Shown: piece by piece, positions 42,142 to 51,354 of the stretch
Layout: each line of letters opens with the position of its first letter
Position numbering within the stretch: the first letter of the stretch is position 1
From: Stieleria sedimenti
Lineage (GTDB): Bacteria; Planctomycetota; Planctomycetia; Pirellulales; Pirellulaceae
Assembly (NCBI RefSeq): GCF_025060895.1
Contig: NZ_JANZKV010000007.1
Location: forward strand, 2,777 to 66,776
DNA length: 64,000 nt
Direction of reading: 5' to 3'
Notes under the pieces: generated by a model
Database searches by the model: none
Seen by the model: the letters and a program-made list of their open reading frames with translations, nothing else
Told to the model about the DNA's origin: nothing
Position numbers and translations under genes: made by a program

Positions 42142-44172
42142 ATGAGTTCGTCCCAGATCAACCGCGGGATTGCAGTCACCACACAGGCCGGGCCGGACAA
42201 GCTGCTGTTCCATCGCATGTCTGCCTTCGAACGGCTCGGAAGTCCGTTCGAGTTTTCGTTGGATCTTTTGTCGGCCGATCACAACATTGTCCTCGATGAT
42301 CTGCTCGGCACACCGGCTTGCGTCTCGGTGTTGCGTCCGAATGGTTCGACGCGTCACTTCCACGGCCTGATCAACCGTTTTTCGTGGGCGGGAAGCCACG
42401 GCGAACTCTCGGTGTACCGCGCCACCCTGGTGCCTTGGCTGTGGTTCTTGACACGCAACACCAACTGCCGAATCTTTCAGGAAAAGACGGTCCCCGAGAT
42501 CATCACGACCGTGTTTCGCGATCATGGGTTCACCGACTTTGTCGAACGGTTCGGTGAAACCTACCGACGCTGGAACTATTGCGTTCAGTACCGCGAATCC
42601 GATTTCGATTTCGTCAATCGTTTGATGGAACAGGAAGGGATTTACTATTACTTCACGCACGATGACTCAAAACACGAAATGGTTTTGGCCGATGGTGTCA
42701 CGGCGCATTCGCCGGCCGACGGCTACGCGACCGTCCCGTTTTTTCCGCCCGATGAAGGGCGGTTGCGGGAAATCGAGCACGTCCATCATTGGTCTGCCTG
42801 CAAAGAAGTCCAAACCGGTGCGTATGTCCTCAACGACTATAATTTTGAAAGCCCCAAGGCGGACCTGTTGGCGAAGTCAAAGACGATTCTCAAGCACGAG
42901 ATGTCGAATTTTGAGATGTTTGACTACCCGGGGGAATACACCAAATCGACAGACGGAACGAGCTACTCCCAGCGTCGCATCGAAGAACAAGAGGCCAGAT
43001 TCGAGCGGGTACGAGGCAATTCCAACGCACTCGGTTTCGAAACCGGATCGTTGTTCACGCTGGCCGGTCATTATCGCAACGATCAAAACGCGGAGTATTT
43101 GACCGTTGCGACCAATTTGGAGTTGAGCACCAGCGACTACGCGGCGGGAGAATCCGAAACCCAAATCTTGCCCGAATGCTCATTCGAGGCAATCAAGAGC
43201 AGCCAAGTTTTTCGCTCGCAGCGGCAAACGCCCTTGCCCAGGATTCGTGGTCCCCAGACGGCGGTCGTTGTTGGGAGACAGGGTGAGGAGATCTACACTG
43301 ACAAGTATGGACGCGTCAAAGTTCAATTCCATTGGGATCGCGAAGGGAAATCGGACGAGAACAGTTCTTGCTGGGTCCGGGTCGCCCAGTCCTGGGCCGG
43401 CAAACGCTGGGGGTCGATTCACATTCCGCGAATCGGCCAGGAAGTGATTGTCGAATTTCTCGAAGGCGATCCGGACCGGCCGATCATCACCGGTCGGGTC
43501 TACAACGCCGATGAGATGCCGCCCTACAAGTTGCCGGACAACCGAACCCAAAGTGGCATCAAAACCCATAGTTCATCCGAGGGAACCGACCAAAACTTCA
43601 ACGAGCTTCGCTTCGAAGACAAGAAGGGTGAAGAACAGGTCTACTTTCACGCCGAAAAAGATTTCGAACGAGTCGTCGAAAACAACGACACCCTGAAAGT
43701 CGGGTTCGAAAAGAAAGACGAAGGCGATCAGCTGATCGAAATTTTCAACAACCAAAAAGTCGTGATCGGTGATGCCGACGCCAAAGACGGCAGTCAGACC
43801 ATCACGATCCTCAAGAACTTCACCCAAACGGTCAGCAAAGGCGACGCAACGATCGCCATCGAAAAAGGAAAACGTTCGACAACGGTCTATGGCGACGAGG
43901 CCTTGACCATCAAAACGGGAAACCGCACGTCCGTGATCACACAGGGTAACGACACGCTGCAGGTCAAAGCCGGTGCACACAAGACCGAAGCGGCAAAGTC
44001 GATCCTGCTGAAAGTCGGAGGAAGCAGCATCAAAATCGACAACTCGGGCATCACAATCAAGGCGCCTCAGGTGCTGGTCCAAGGAAATACGTCGGCGACC
44101 CTCAAAGCTCCCATGGCAAGCGTCTCCGGCAGCATGGTGACTGTAAAGGGTAGCCTGGTGCAAATTAACTGA
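42142..44172 (+). CDS. vgrG: VgrG spike protein of type VI secretion
   Basis: A 676-residue type VI secretion tip protein. Residues about 1-365 are the gp27-like region (start LLFHRMSAFERLGSPFEFSL; FHGLINRFSWAGSHGELSVY); about 365-480 are the gp5-like OB fold (TDKYGRVKVQFHWDREG, WVRVAQSWAGKRWGSIHIPR, GQEVIVEFLEGDPDRPIITG); and the rest is the repetitive beta-helix spike (TITILKNFTQTV, KTGNRTSVITQGNDTL). No extra C-terminal effector domain is seen, so it would be a simple spike. No other tss gene is in the window, although an FHA gene follows. ATG at 42142 is used. The family call is secure. Confidence 0.96.
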   Translation: MSSSQINRGIAVTTQAGPDKLLFHRMSAFERLGSPFEFSLDLLSADHNIVLDDLLGTPACVSVLRPNGSTRHFHGLINRFSWAGSHGELSVYRATLVPWLWFLTRNTNCRIFQEKTVPEIITTVFRDHGFTDFVERFGETYRRWNYCVQYRESDFDFVNRLMEQEGIYYYFTHDDSKHEMVLADGVTAHSPADGYATVPFFPPDEGRLREIEHVHHWSACKEVQTGAYVLNDYNFESPKADLLAKSKTILKHEMSNFEMFDYPGEYTKSTDGTSYSQRRIEEQEARFERVRGNSNALGFETGSLFTLAGHYRNDQNAEYLTVATNLELSTSDYAAGESETQILPECSFEAIKSSQVFRSQRQTPLPRIRGPQTAVVVGRQGEEIYTDKYGRVKVQFHWDREGKSDENSSCWVRVAQSWAGKRWGSIHIPRIGQEVIVEFLEGDPDRPIITGRVYNADEMPPYKLPDNRTQSGIKTHSSSEGTDQNFNELRFEDKKGEEQVYFHAEKDFERVVENNDTLKVGFEKKDEGDQLIEIFNNQKVVIGDADAKDGSQTITILKNFTQTVSKGDATIAIEKGKRSTTVYGDEALTIKTGNRTSVITQGNDTLQVKAGAHKTEAAKSILLKVGGSSIKIDNSGITIKAPQVLVQGNTSATLKAPMASVSGSMVTVKGSLVQIN

Positions 44173-44251
44173 TCCGTCCTGCACGTTTCGTCTCGTCGTC
44201 CATCCGCTTCCTAGTCATCGATCCATTTTCTTTCTTTCCGGATCTCCAGTC

Positions 44252-45160
44252 ATGAGAGTCATTCTTCAGGTCACCGCAGGACCGGCACTGGGTCGCCAAA
44301 TCCCGCTGCAGTCCGGCGAACGGGCACGGTTCGGAAGAAGTGACGTTGCCGATGTCTGTTTTCCAGAAGATGGAGAGATGGCCGAAGTGCATTTCGAACT
44401 GGATTGTCAATCCGAACAATGCCTGGTTCGCGATCTGTCGGGTTCCGCCGGGACATTCGTCAATAACGAACCCGTTACAGAAGCGTCGATCGATGACGGC
44501 GATCAGATCGTCGCCGGGCAAACGATACTTCGAACCGTGGTCAAGGAACGCCCCGGTGATCCACAGCACACGCCCGAAGAGCCGCAGACCGATGAGCCCG
44601 TCGAGCCGAAACGCTCCGCCGTCGAACTGTGTCAAATGACTGATCTGGAGGAAGAGTCGTTGCAGCTCTTTCGTCCCAGTCATTCGCCGGAAGAGTTTTT
44701 TCAGGTTCTGACGGAGAACAATTTGTTCGCCGACGCGATCCGAATCCTCTCGCTGTACCTCCCCAAGCGACAAGCCATTTATTGGGCCTATCGCGCCGTC
44801 GACGAAGTCTTTTCAAGAGATTTGACCGGCGAGGAGCGAGCCGCGCTCGACGTGACGATGACTTGGCTGAAGGATCCCAGCGAAGAAAACCGCCGCGCGG
44901 CGATGGCGACTGCCGAAAACCTAGAATTCGCCAATGCCGCCAGCTTGGTCGCCGCGGCGGCGTGTTGGAGCGAAGGCAGCATGGCGCCGGCTGAGTTCGA
45001 AGAAGTCCCGCCCGATCCAAAACTGACCGCCCAAATGGCCGCCGCAGCGATGTCGATGACCGCGACCACCGGCGAGGTGCCATCGATCAATGATCGCTTC
45101 CGAAAAATTACCGAGATCGGAAAAGAGTTTCTCGCCGGTGACGTTCCGCTGCCCTCGTAG
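44252..45160 (+). CDS. FHA-domain protein, T6SS-associated C-terminal region
   Basis: A 302-residue protein. Residues 1-95 form an FHA fold: ARFGRSDVADVCFPED, EVHFELD and SGSAGTFVNNEPV correspond to the GR...S..H...NG phosphopeptide-binding pattern, with the Ser/His/Asn positions mostly conserved. After an acidic linker, residues about 150-260 match a helical domain (LFADAIRILSLYLPKRQAIY, then WAYRAVDEVF) that I associate with DUF6931-type proteins encoded near T6SS genes. It follows vgrG by 79 bases. FHA proteins bind phosphothreonine made by Ser/Thr kinases; the kinase at 45256-51354 is encoded next, on the opposite strand. Confidence 0.87.
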   Translation: MRVILQVTAGPALGRQIPLQSGERARFGRSDVADVCFPEDGEMAEVHFELDCQSEQCLVRDLSGSAGTFVNNEPVTEASIDDGDQIVAGQTILRTVVKERPGDPQHTPEEPQTDEPVEPKRSAVELCQMTDLEEESLQLFRPSHSPEEFFQVLTENNLFADAIRILSLYLPKRQAIYWAYRAVDEVFSRDLTGEERAALDVTMTWLKDPSEENRRAAMATAENLEFANAASLVAAAACWSEGSMAPAEFEEVPPDPKLTAQMAAAAMSMTATTGEVPSINDRFRKITEIGKEFLAGDVPLPS

Positions 45161-45172
45161 CAGTCGGCTTCA

Positions 45173-45235
45173 TCATTCGCCCCCGATCATTCAGCCCCGA
45201 ATCATTCTGCCCCGAATCATTCTGCCATTCTTCCC
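45173..45235. repeat. Degenerate 16-bp repeats with ATCATTCTGCC core
   Basis: Three or four near copies of a unit built around GAATCATTCTGCC[CC] lie at about 45186-45235, preceded by less regular copies (ATCATTCGCC, ATCATTCAGCC). Their reverse complement, GGCAGAATGAT, is the unit seen at 13706-13737. Both arrays lie between convergent genes. Confidence 0.8.
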
Positions 45236-45255
45236 CACGATCACCGAGATCTGAA

Positions 45256-48200
45256 TCACCAGGCACCGGCCGCCAAGCTTTCCGCAAGTGGCGTTTCTTG
45301 CCCGGACTCTTGATTGTGATCCGGTTCCACTTCAATCGTGATCGTCTCGCTGAGCGACTGCTTGGGAAGGGATTCCCCTGGCAACCCCTCCGTTGCCCCG
45401 CTCGGGTCAACGATCTGGTATTGAAAACCGGACAAGGTGACCTGGACGGTCCGCGTGATCACGGCCACTTCAGCGACTTCGGCATCCTGCTCCGAATCCT
45501 TCGCAGCGTCGCGGCCGCTTGCTGCATCGGCGGTGGACGATTCGACCCGGTAGGCCAATGCCGCGATCAACGCTTGCACCGACCGGACATCGACCGCATC
45601 ACTGAATCGGATACTCAAACGATCCGCCGGCCCCTCGGCCGAAGCGAGTTCTCCGATCAGCTTCGGTTCGGCAAGGTGATGGGCGCGGTGGTAAAGCATG
45701 GTGCGTCCTTGCCGCGTGTCGGTCACGATCGTTGCGCCCAACAAGTCGGTCATCGGTCGAATCGCCAACGCCTCACCGGCAAGCCGTTCACCCTGAATCG
45801 TCACCTTCAATTCCGCACCGTCAAATCGGGCCAGCCGACTGGGATCGCTCAGAAAAGCAGATCTGCCGATATGCTTGAATGATGCGTTGCGTCGCACCGT
45901 GAACTGATCATTCGAAAACGCAAACGCGATCGGATACAGAGGCGCGCCCTCCCAGATTGTCGTTTGACCATTCATCCCGGACGACAACAGGTTCTGGCCG
46001 TCGGGCGAAATCGAAATGGAGGTGACATCACTTTCCGAGTTAACTTCGCTTTCGGCATCCAGCCGGAACAGTTTCTTGTTCAGCGTGAATAGTTCTTTGA
46101 TCAAACCGCTCGACGCGATCGTTTCTGAGGCGGCATCGGTTTCCCCTTGCGACGGATCTTTCGCAACGATGGCCTCTAAGATGCGGCTGGTGTCCCAGAT
46201 GCCGATGCCTTTGCCCTGGCCGGTGACCAGTCGTCGTCGGTCGTAGGAAAGCGCGATCGCGGTGGTTCCACTGGCGTCTTCCTGATCCATCTGTGCAAGC
46301 AGATTTCCGCGCACATCCCAGAACGCCACGACGCGGTCCCCGTCACCGGTCACGATCCAACTGCCGTCGTCGGCATACACGGCCGTCTGCACTTTTCCCG
46401 GTTGCCACGTTTCCAACACACGCTGCAAGGTTCCGTCACCGTCGAGTTGCCAAACCGCCGCGCCGCTGTCGGTCCCGGCCAAGATGCGTTTTCCATCGGG
46501 CGAAAACATTGCAAAATTTAATGTCCGACGATCATCATCCGGGGGCGATTCAAGTGGACTGTGCCACTGCTCGGCATCGAACCGCCAAAGTTTCCAGGTT
46601 CCATTTCGCTCCGCAGTGATCATTCGGTTCGGATCATTCGGATCGAAATAGGTCGACACGATCGGTCCGTCATGCCGGCCCGCCAAGTGAACCGCGGCGT
46701 TAGTGTTTTCGCTCCAACGCCCCGCGTCCAGTTCCCAAACGCGTACGTTTCCCTCGCTGTCGCCGACCACCAATCGATTGCTTTGACCGTTGGCGGGATC
46801 GTACGAAAAATCGGCGGCAACGATTTTGGATGCGGGGCGAAAACTCTTCTTGAGCGTCGTAAAACTCAACGGCCGCTGATCATCGGCGGCCAACAGTCGA
46901 GCACCCTTGCCGCCGACCACCAAGAGCTGGGTTTGGGGCGAGTCGTCGCCCACGATGAATGCGGTTGAAACTTCACCGATTTGCGATGAACGCATTTCAG
47001 CAAAATCAGTGCTCTGATGGTTCCACCTCCAATAGCCGATCCGATAACGTGAGGGGCGGCTGGTGCCCGACGGGGCGCCGCGCTCCGAGCCTGACTTGGC
47101 CGGAAAAAACAGACTCAGCAAAGCCCGGTCGGTTCCCGGCACGAATCGTGCGGACCGAACCGTCGGCCGGTTGTCGGTCCAATCGCGATGGCCCGCATCA
47201 TCGGTGAGCAAGAAGCTGGCTTCCGGTCGAATCTCCTCACCCTCCAGGCGGAACAGTTCGGCGAGGGGGAAATCGGTGCCTTCCAACGGGGCGTGTCCGA
47301 CCAGCAGCCGCTCGCCACTGGCGGAAACATCCAATGCCGTCACCGGTCCCGACCAGGGCAGTTTGTTTTCCTGTGTTCCGTCCGTTGCATTCCACATGAT
47401 GACTTCACCATCCACACCGGCGGTGATCAATGACCGTCCCGAAGGCAAAAACGCGGCGCTACGGATGGCGGACCGGTGTGCCCGAAAACGGACCAATTGG
47501 CGCGGGCGTTTTGATTCGGCGTCGACCTGGAAAACGAAACAATGCCCGGAGGAATCGCCGACCATGAACCGCCCGCCATCGGGTGAGAACTTGGTCATCG
47601 TCACATCGGGAATTCGCCGTCGCAGACGATCGATCGCGTCAATGCCGTCGTCCGTTGTACGAAGCGAGACGGCCGAATAAGTCGCGCCGCGGCGTTTGGT
47701 CTCCGCTTCGGCTTGCCGGGTCAACTGTGCACGGGCATAGTCGCCCAGCAAGGCCGTCTTGAACACCTTGCCGTCTGCGTCGACACGCCAGAACCATGCC
47801 GGCGTCATGTGTTCATCGCTGCCGGTGACCACCAGGGCGTCCCCCTGATCGTGCTGCCACGCCACGTCTGCGGCGCCTCGATAGCCGGTCCCATCAAGCT
47901 TCAATGTGTGAGTCCCGCGAGTGACGTTCCACAGACGCGTGGTGTTGTCGCCGGCGGATGTCATTAACCGTTCGCCTTGCTGATCGACCACGCCGGTGGC
48001 CGCCAACATGGCGTGGCCCTGGACCAACATCTCCCCGGTCGCGCGGCCGGGGTCTTGGAGGTCCCAGACTTCGACCGTGCCGTTGGCATAGACCGTTGCG
48101 ATCCAACGACCGTCTCGGGAATAGATGGATTTGAGCGCACTGGACAGCCCGCGTTCACTCGGTTGGCGGCTCAAGCGAACCTCCGGATCCGGAATCAGAT

Positions 48201-51200
48201 CCCGGGGCATCGAATAATCCTGCCAGGCCCAGAGTTTCAAACCGTCGTCGGCGCCCGACAAGACGTATTTGCCGTGATTGGAAAACACGCACGACCGGAC
48301 CCAACGCCCGTGTCCGCTAAGCACCTTGTCCAGTTTCCAGCTGTCTTCGGTCGGCCGCCACACCCGCACGGTGTTGTCGTTTCCGCCGGTGACGATGACC
48401 TGTTGATCGCCCAGTCGGCCTACCGCGATGCTGCGGATGCTGGCGGTATGACGATCGCCGGGCGAGCCGATCTCATCTCGCTGGTTGGCGTCCCCCTGTT
48501 TCGCATCGGCCTGTCTTTGCAATCGTTTTTTCAACAGTTCGGTGCCTGCGGCAACCACATCGGCTTGTGCCGAACTGAGTTTCCAACGCAGCAGGCTACG
48601 GTCGTATCCGCCCGAGAGCACGGACTGGCCGTCGGGGCTGAACACGGCGGCGTAGACCGGACCGTCGTGACCGCGAAAATCGTACAGCTTCTTCGCTTCA
48701 CCGACGCCATCGGACGTCGTCGTGGTTCTCCAGACTCGGACCCTGCCGTCTTCGCAGGCGGTCACGACCAAGTCATCATCTTTGGGGGAAAGCCTCGCAC
48801 TCCAAACCTTGGGGTCCAGATGGTCGGCCATCACGGAGAGGCGTTCACCGGTGATCCGATCCCAAACCACGGCGGTGCGGTCGGCGGCGCTGGTGACGAC
48901 CTCCGTCGCGTCGCTGGAAAAGGCGACGCTCAAGACTTCTGCTTTGTGGCCGTGCAGCAGCAGAGGCGTTTCGGCGACTCCATCGGATGTGATTTCCCAG
49001 ACGCAGACGTCGAAATCACTTTGCCGCGAATCGCCATCCGGACCCTGTCGGCGAATTCCTGCCGCGGCCAGGTAGTGTCCGTCATCGGAGATCGCCAGGG
49101 CGCTGATCTTGTTTCCGAATGGGATCGTCACCGGATCCGCATCGCTGTCCAAACCGGTGATGTCCTTCCACAGCAACACGTCCCCGTTATCGGTTCCGGC
49201 CGCCAGCACGTCGCCGCCGGCGGAACTGGCGACCGCCTCGACATGATCTTTGCCCGTCAGCGTCGCCACCGAGGACGGGCCCCAACTGTGTTTCAGGATC
49301 CCCCATTCGATGTGCCGCAACTGTGACATCACCGGATCGGCATCGGGCTTGGTCGGATCCAATTTATCGAGGATGCGTTCGGCCTTGTCGCGGAGCTTGC
49401 GTCGGATCGACTCGGCGGCCAATCCGATTTCGGAGGAATAGGGTGCTTCTTCGGCGCGGCGTTTTTCCAACCGGGCTTCGGCTTCCAATCGTCGTGCTTC
49501 CCGTTGTGCCCGGAAGGCTTCGTTTCGAGCGATTTCCGCGTTTTCTTTTTCGGCTTCCGCCTTCGTTTTGAGATTGGTCGCGACCACTTCTTGTTCACGA
49601 GCCTTATCCCGTTCGGCTTCCAGCGACTCGGCGTTTTCCAACGACTCCATGTAGAAGTAAAGGGTCACGACCACGACGCTCAGAATCGCAGCGATCGCCG
49701 TTCCCGCCGCAATTTTTGAAAACCATGCCAGGCGTCGTCGCGCCGCCCGCTTGGTTTCCAGCTTGGAAAGCAGATCGCGATGCTCGGGATTATTCGAATC
49801 GAGAACGGAAATCCCTAATTCGTAGTTCTCTTGTGCGAGAGCGTTTTTGGCGTGTTCTAGCGTCGATAACCGCATGCCGATGGCAGCGGCGGTGTTGCCG
49901 TCCCAGAGTTTCAAGGCTTCCTCATAAGCGAACCGGGCGCGGGCGAATTCGTCGCTGCTTTGTTGCTCCTTTGCCCGGGCGAAGTGTTCGTCGGCACTTT
50001 GGGACAGCTTGATGCTCTCACGATGGGATTGGTATTCTCGAATGGCATCTTGCAACTCTTGGACGGATTGGTATCGGTCGTCCAGATTGGTCGCCATCGC
50101 GCGGCGCGCGATGTCCACCAACTCTCCCGATCGCGTCGTCGGAATGATTTCGTTGGCTGCCGCGGCGAGCAGGGCTTCCCCGGTGTCGCCGGTTTTGGGG
50201 TGTGGCGGTGTTCCCGTGACGATCTCATACAGCACCGCGCCCAACAGATAGATGTCACTGACCACACCCAGCTCGGACGGATTGTGGGCCGCCATCTCGG
50301 GCGCCATGTAAGCCGGCGTACCGGCCGGTCCGGTTGCGACCGACGCCCAGGGTTGGTTGGGATCCTTGGTGATCGAAACCGCGATGCCCCAGTCCATCAC
50401 CGAGACTTCACCGAACTCGCCGACCATCACGTTGTGTGGCTTGATGTCTCGGTGCAAGAAGTTTCGGTCGTGGGCAAAGGCGATCGCGTCACAGACCTTC
50501 ATCAAGATTTCTAGATTCTCCTGAATCGTGTTCTCGTGAATGAACTCGTTCCACGGCCGCCCTTGAACGTGCTTCATCGAGTAGAAGGGGATCCCGGTCG
50601 AATCGCGTCCGAGTTCGTAAATCGGAACGATGTTGGGGTGTTCCAGTTGTCCCGTGACGACCACTTCGGAGATGAATTGGCTTTCGCCGACGCTCCCGGC
50701 GCCGGCCAATTCAGGCATCGGAACCTTGACCGCGACGTTACGGTCGAGCGAGGTCTGGCGGGCCGACCAGACACGCCCCATGCTGCCTTCGCCGATCACG
50801 TCGGTCAGTTCATAGTCACCTTCGCTGGCGCCTTTGGCACCGCCTTTTCCCTTGGTGATTTTTCGCGTCGCGATGCTCAGCGTCGGGCTTTCGACCTTCG
50901 TTTCGGTCGACGGTTGATGGGAACTGAGCGTGCTCTCTGCGGTGAAGCCTGCTCCTCCGCCGCCGCCGAACGTCGACTCCCATGTGCGTTCGACGCGTCG
51001 TCGAAATTGGGGCGACAAACGTCGGGGCTGAATCAACCCCTCGCTGCTGGCAAGCTCCTGCAGCGGCCTATCGGGCTCAATCGCCGTCGGATCAAACTGA
51101 CTCGGCGGCGGGGCCGCGGCGTCCGGTGCCGTACCTGGTTGCTCCGGTTCGGACTCAGCAATCTCGGCGGCCGGTTTGGGGGCGGAAAAGGGAGAGGAGG

Positions 51201-51354
51201 CGGCATCGTCGGACGACGCAACCGGCTGTTCGGCCGGCGCATCGGGGACGATTTCTTCGTGACCGGTGAAGAAACACGCACAGCTTCCGCAACGCCCATT
51301 GGCCTGATCGCGCTGGCTGCACTCGGAACCACAATAAGAACAGATTAGCGCCAT
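45256..51354 (-). CDS. Transmembrane Ser/Thr protein kinase with zinc ribbon and WD40 repeats
   Basis: A 2032-residue receptor-like kinase. An N-terminal zinc ribbon (CSYCGSECSQ, CGSCACF) is followed by a low-complexity linker; the kinase domain (about 181-440) has GEGSMGRVW (188-196), Lys210, Glu230, HRDIKPHN (301-308), DWG at 321-323 in place of DFG, and APE (351-353). A membrane helix at about 546-569 is followed by a Glu/Arg/Lys coiled coil, then about a thousand residues of WD40 repeats from around 715. Near the C-terminus, RLSIRFSDAVDVRSVQALIA and VQVTLSG resemble the cadherin-like segment of giant adhesins. Its 5' end overlaps the 3' end of the giant repeat protein by ten bases, so it is translated after it. 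It may phosphorylate the FHA partner or report on surface contact. Confidence 0.92.
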   Translation of the reverse strand: MALICSYCGSECSQRDQANGRCGSCACFFTGHEEIVPDAPAEQPVASSDDAASSPFSAPKPAAEIAESEPEQPGTAPDAAAPPPSQFDPTAIEPDRPLQELASSEGLIQPRRLSPQFRRRVERTWESTFGGGGGAGFTAESTLSSHQPSTETKVESPTLSIATRKITKGKGGAKGASEGDYELTDVIGEGSMGRVWSARQTSLDRNVAVKVPMPELAGAGSVGESQFISEVVVTGQLEHPNIVPIYELGRDSTGIPFYSMKHVQGRPWNEFIHENTIQENLEILMKVCDAIAFAHDRNFLHRDIKPHNVMVGEFGEVSVMDWGIAVSITKDPNQPWASVATGPAGTPAYMAPEMAAHNPSELGVVSDIYLLGAVLYEIVTGTPPHPKTGDTGEALLAAAANEIIPTTRSGELVDIARRAMATNLDDRYQSVQELQDAIREYQSHRESIKLSQSADEHFARAKEQQSSDEFARARFAYEEALKLWDGNTAAAIGMRLSTLEHAKNALAQENYELGISVLDSNNPEHRDLLSKLETKRAARRRLAWFSKIAAGTAIAAILSVVVVTLYFYMESLENAESLEAERDKAREQEVVATNLKTKAEAEKENAEIARNEAFRAQREARRLEAEARLEKRRAEEAPYSSEIGLAAESIRRKLRDKAERILDKLDPTKPDADPVMSQLRHIEWGILKHSWGPSSVATLTGKDHVEAVASSAGGDVLAAGTDNGDVLLWKDITGLDSDADPVTIPFGNKISALAISDDGHYLAAAGIRRQGPDGDSRQSDFDVCVWEITSDGVAETPLLLHGHKAEVLSVAFSSDATEVVTSAADRTAVVWDRITGERLSVMADHLDPKVWSARLSPKDDDLVVTACEDGRVRVWRTTTTSDGVGEAKKLYDFRGHDGPVYAAVFSPDGQSVLSGGYDRSLLRWKLSSAQADVVAAGTELLKKRLQRQADAKQGDANQRDEIGSPGDRHTASIRSIAVGRLGDQQVIVTGGNDNTVRVWRPTEDSWKLDKVLSGHGRWVRSCVFSNHGKYVLSGADDGLKLWAWQDYSMPRDLIPDPEVRLSRQPSERGLSSALKSIYSRDGRWIATVYANGTVEVWDLQDPGRATGEMLVQGHAMLAATGVVDQQGERLMTSAGDNTTRLWNVTRGTHTLKLDGTGYRGAADVAWQHDQGDALVVTGSDEHMTPAWFWRVDADGKVFKTALLGDYARAQLTRQAEAETKRRGATYSAVSLRTTDDGIDAIDRLRRRIPDVTMTKFSPDGGRFMVGDSSGHCFVFQVDAESKRPRQLVRFRAHRSAIRSAAFLPSGRSLITAGVDGEVIMWNATDGTQENKLPWSGPVTALDVSASGERLLVGHAPLEGTDFPLAELFRLEGEEIRPEASFLLTDDAGHRDWTDNRPTVRSARFVPGTDRALLSLFFPAKSGSERGAPSGTSRPSRYRIGYWRWNHQSTDFAEMRSSQIGEVSTAFIVGDDSPQTQLLVVGGKGARLLAADDQRPLSFTTLKKSFRPASKIVAADFSYDPANGQSNRLVVGDSEGNVRVWELDAGRWSENTNAAVHLAGRHDGPIVSTYFDPNDPNRMITAERNGTWKLWRFDAEQWHSPLESPPDDDRRTLNFAMFSPDGKRILAGTDSGAAVWQLDGDGTLQRVLETWQPGKVQTAVYADDGSWIVTGDGDRVVAFWDVRGNLLAQMDQEDASGTTAIALSYDRRRLVTGQGKGIGIWDTSRILEAIVAKDPSQGETDAASETIASSGLIKELFTLNKKLFRLDAESEVNSESDVTSISISPDGQNLLSSGMNGQTTIWEGAPLYPIAFAFSNDQFTVRRNASFKHIGRSAFLSDPSRLARFDGAELKVTIQGERLAGEALAIRPMTDLLGATIVTDTRQGRTMLYHRAHHLAEPKLIGELASAEGPADRLSIRFSDAVDVRSVQALIAALAYRVESSTADAASGRDAAKDSEQDAEVAEVAVITRTVQVTLSGFQYQIVDPSGATEGLPGESLPKQSLSETITIEVEPDHNQESGQETPLAESLAAGAW

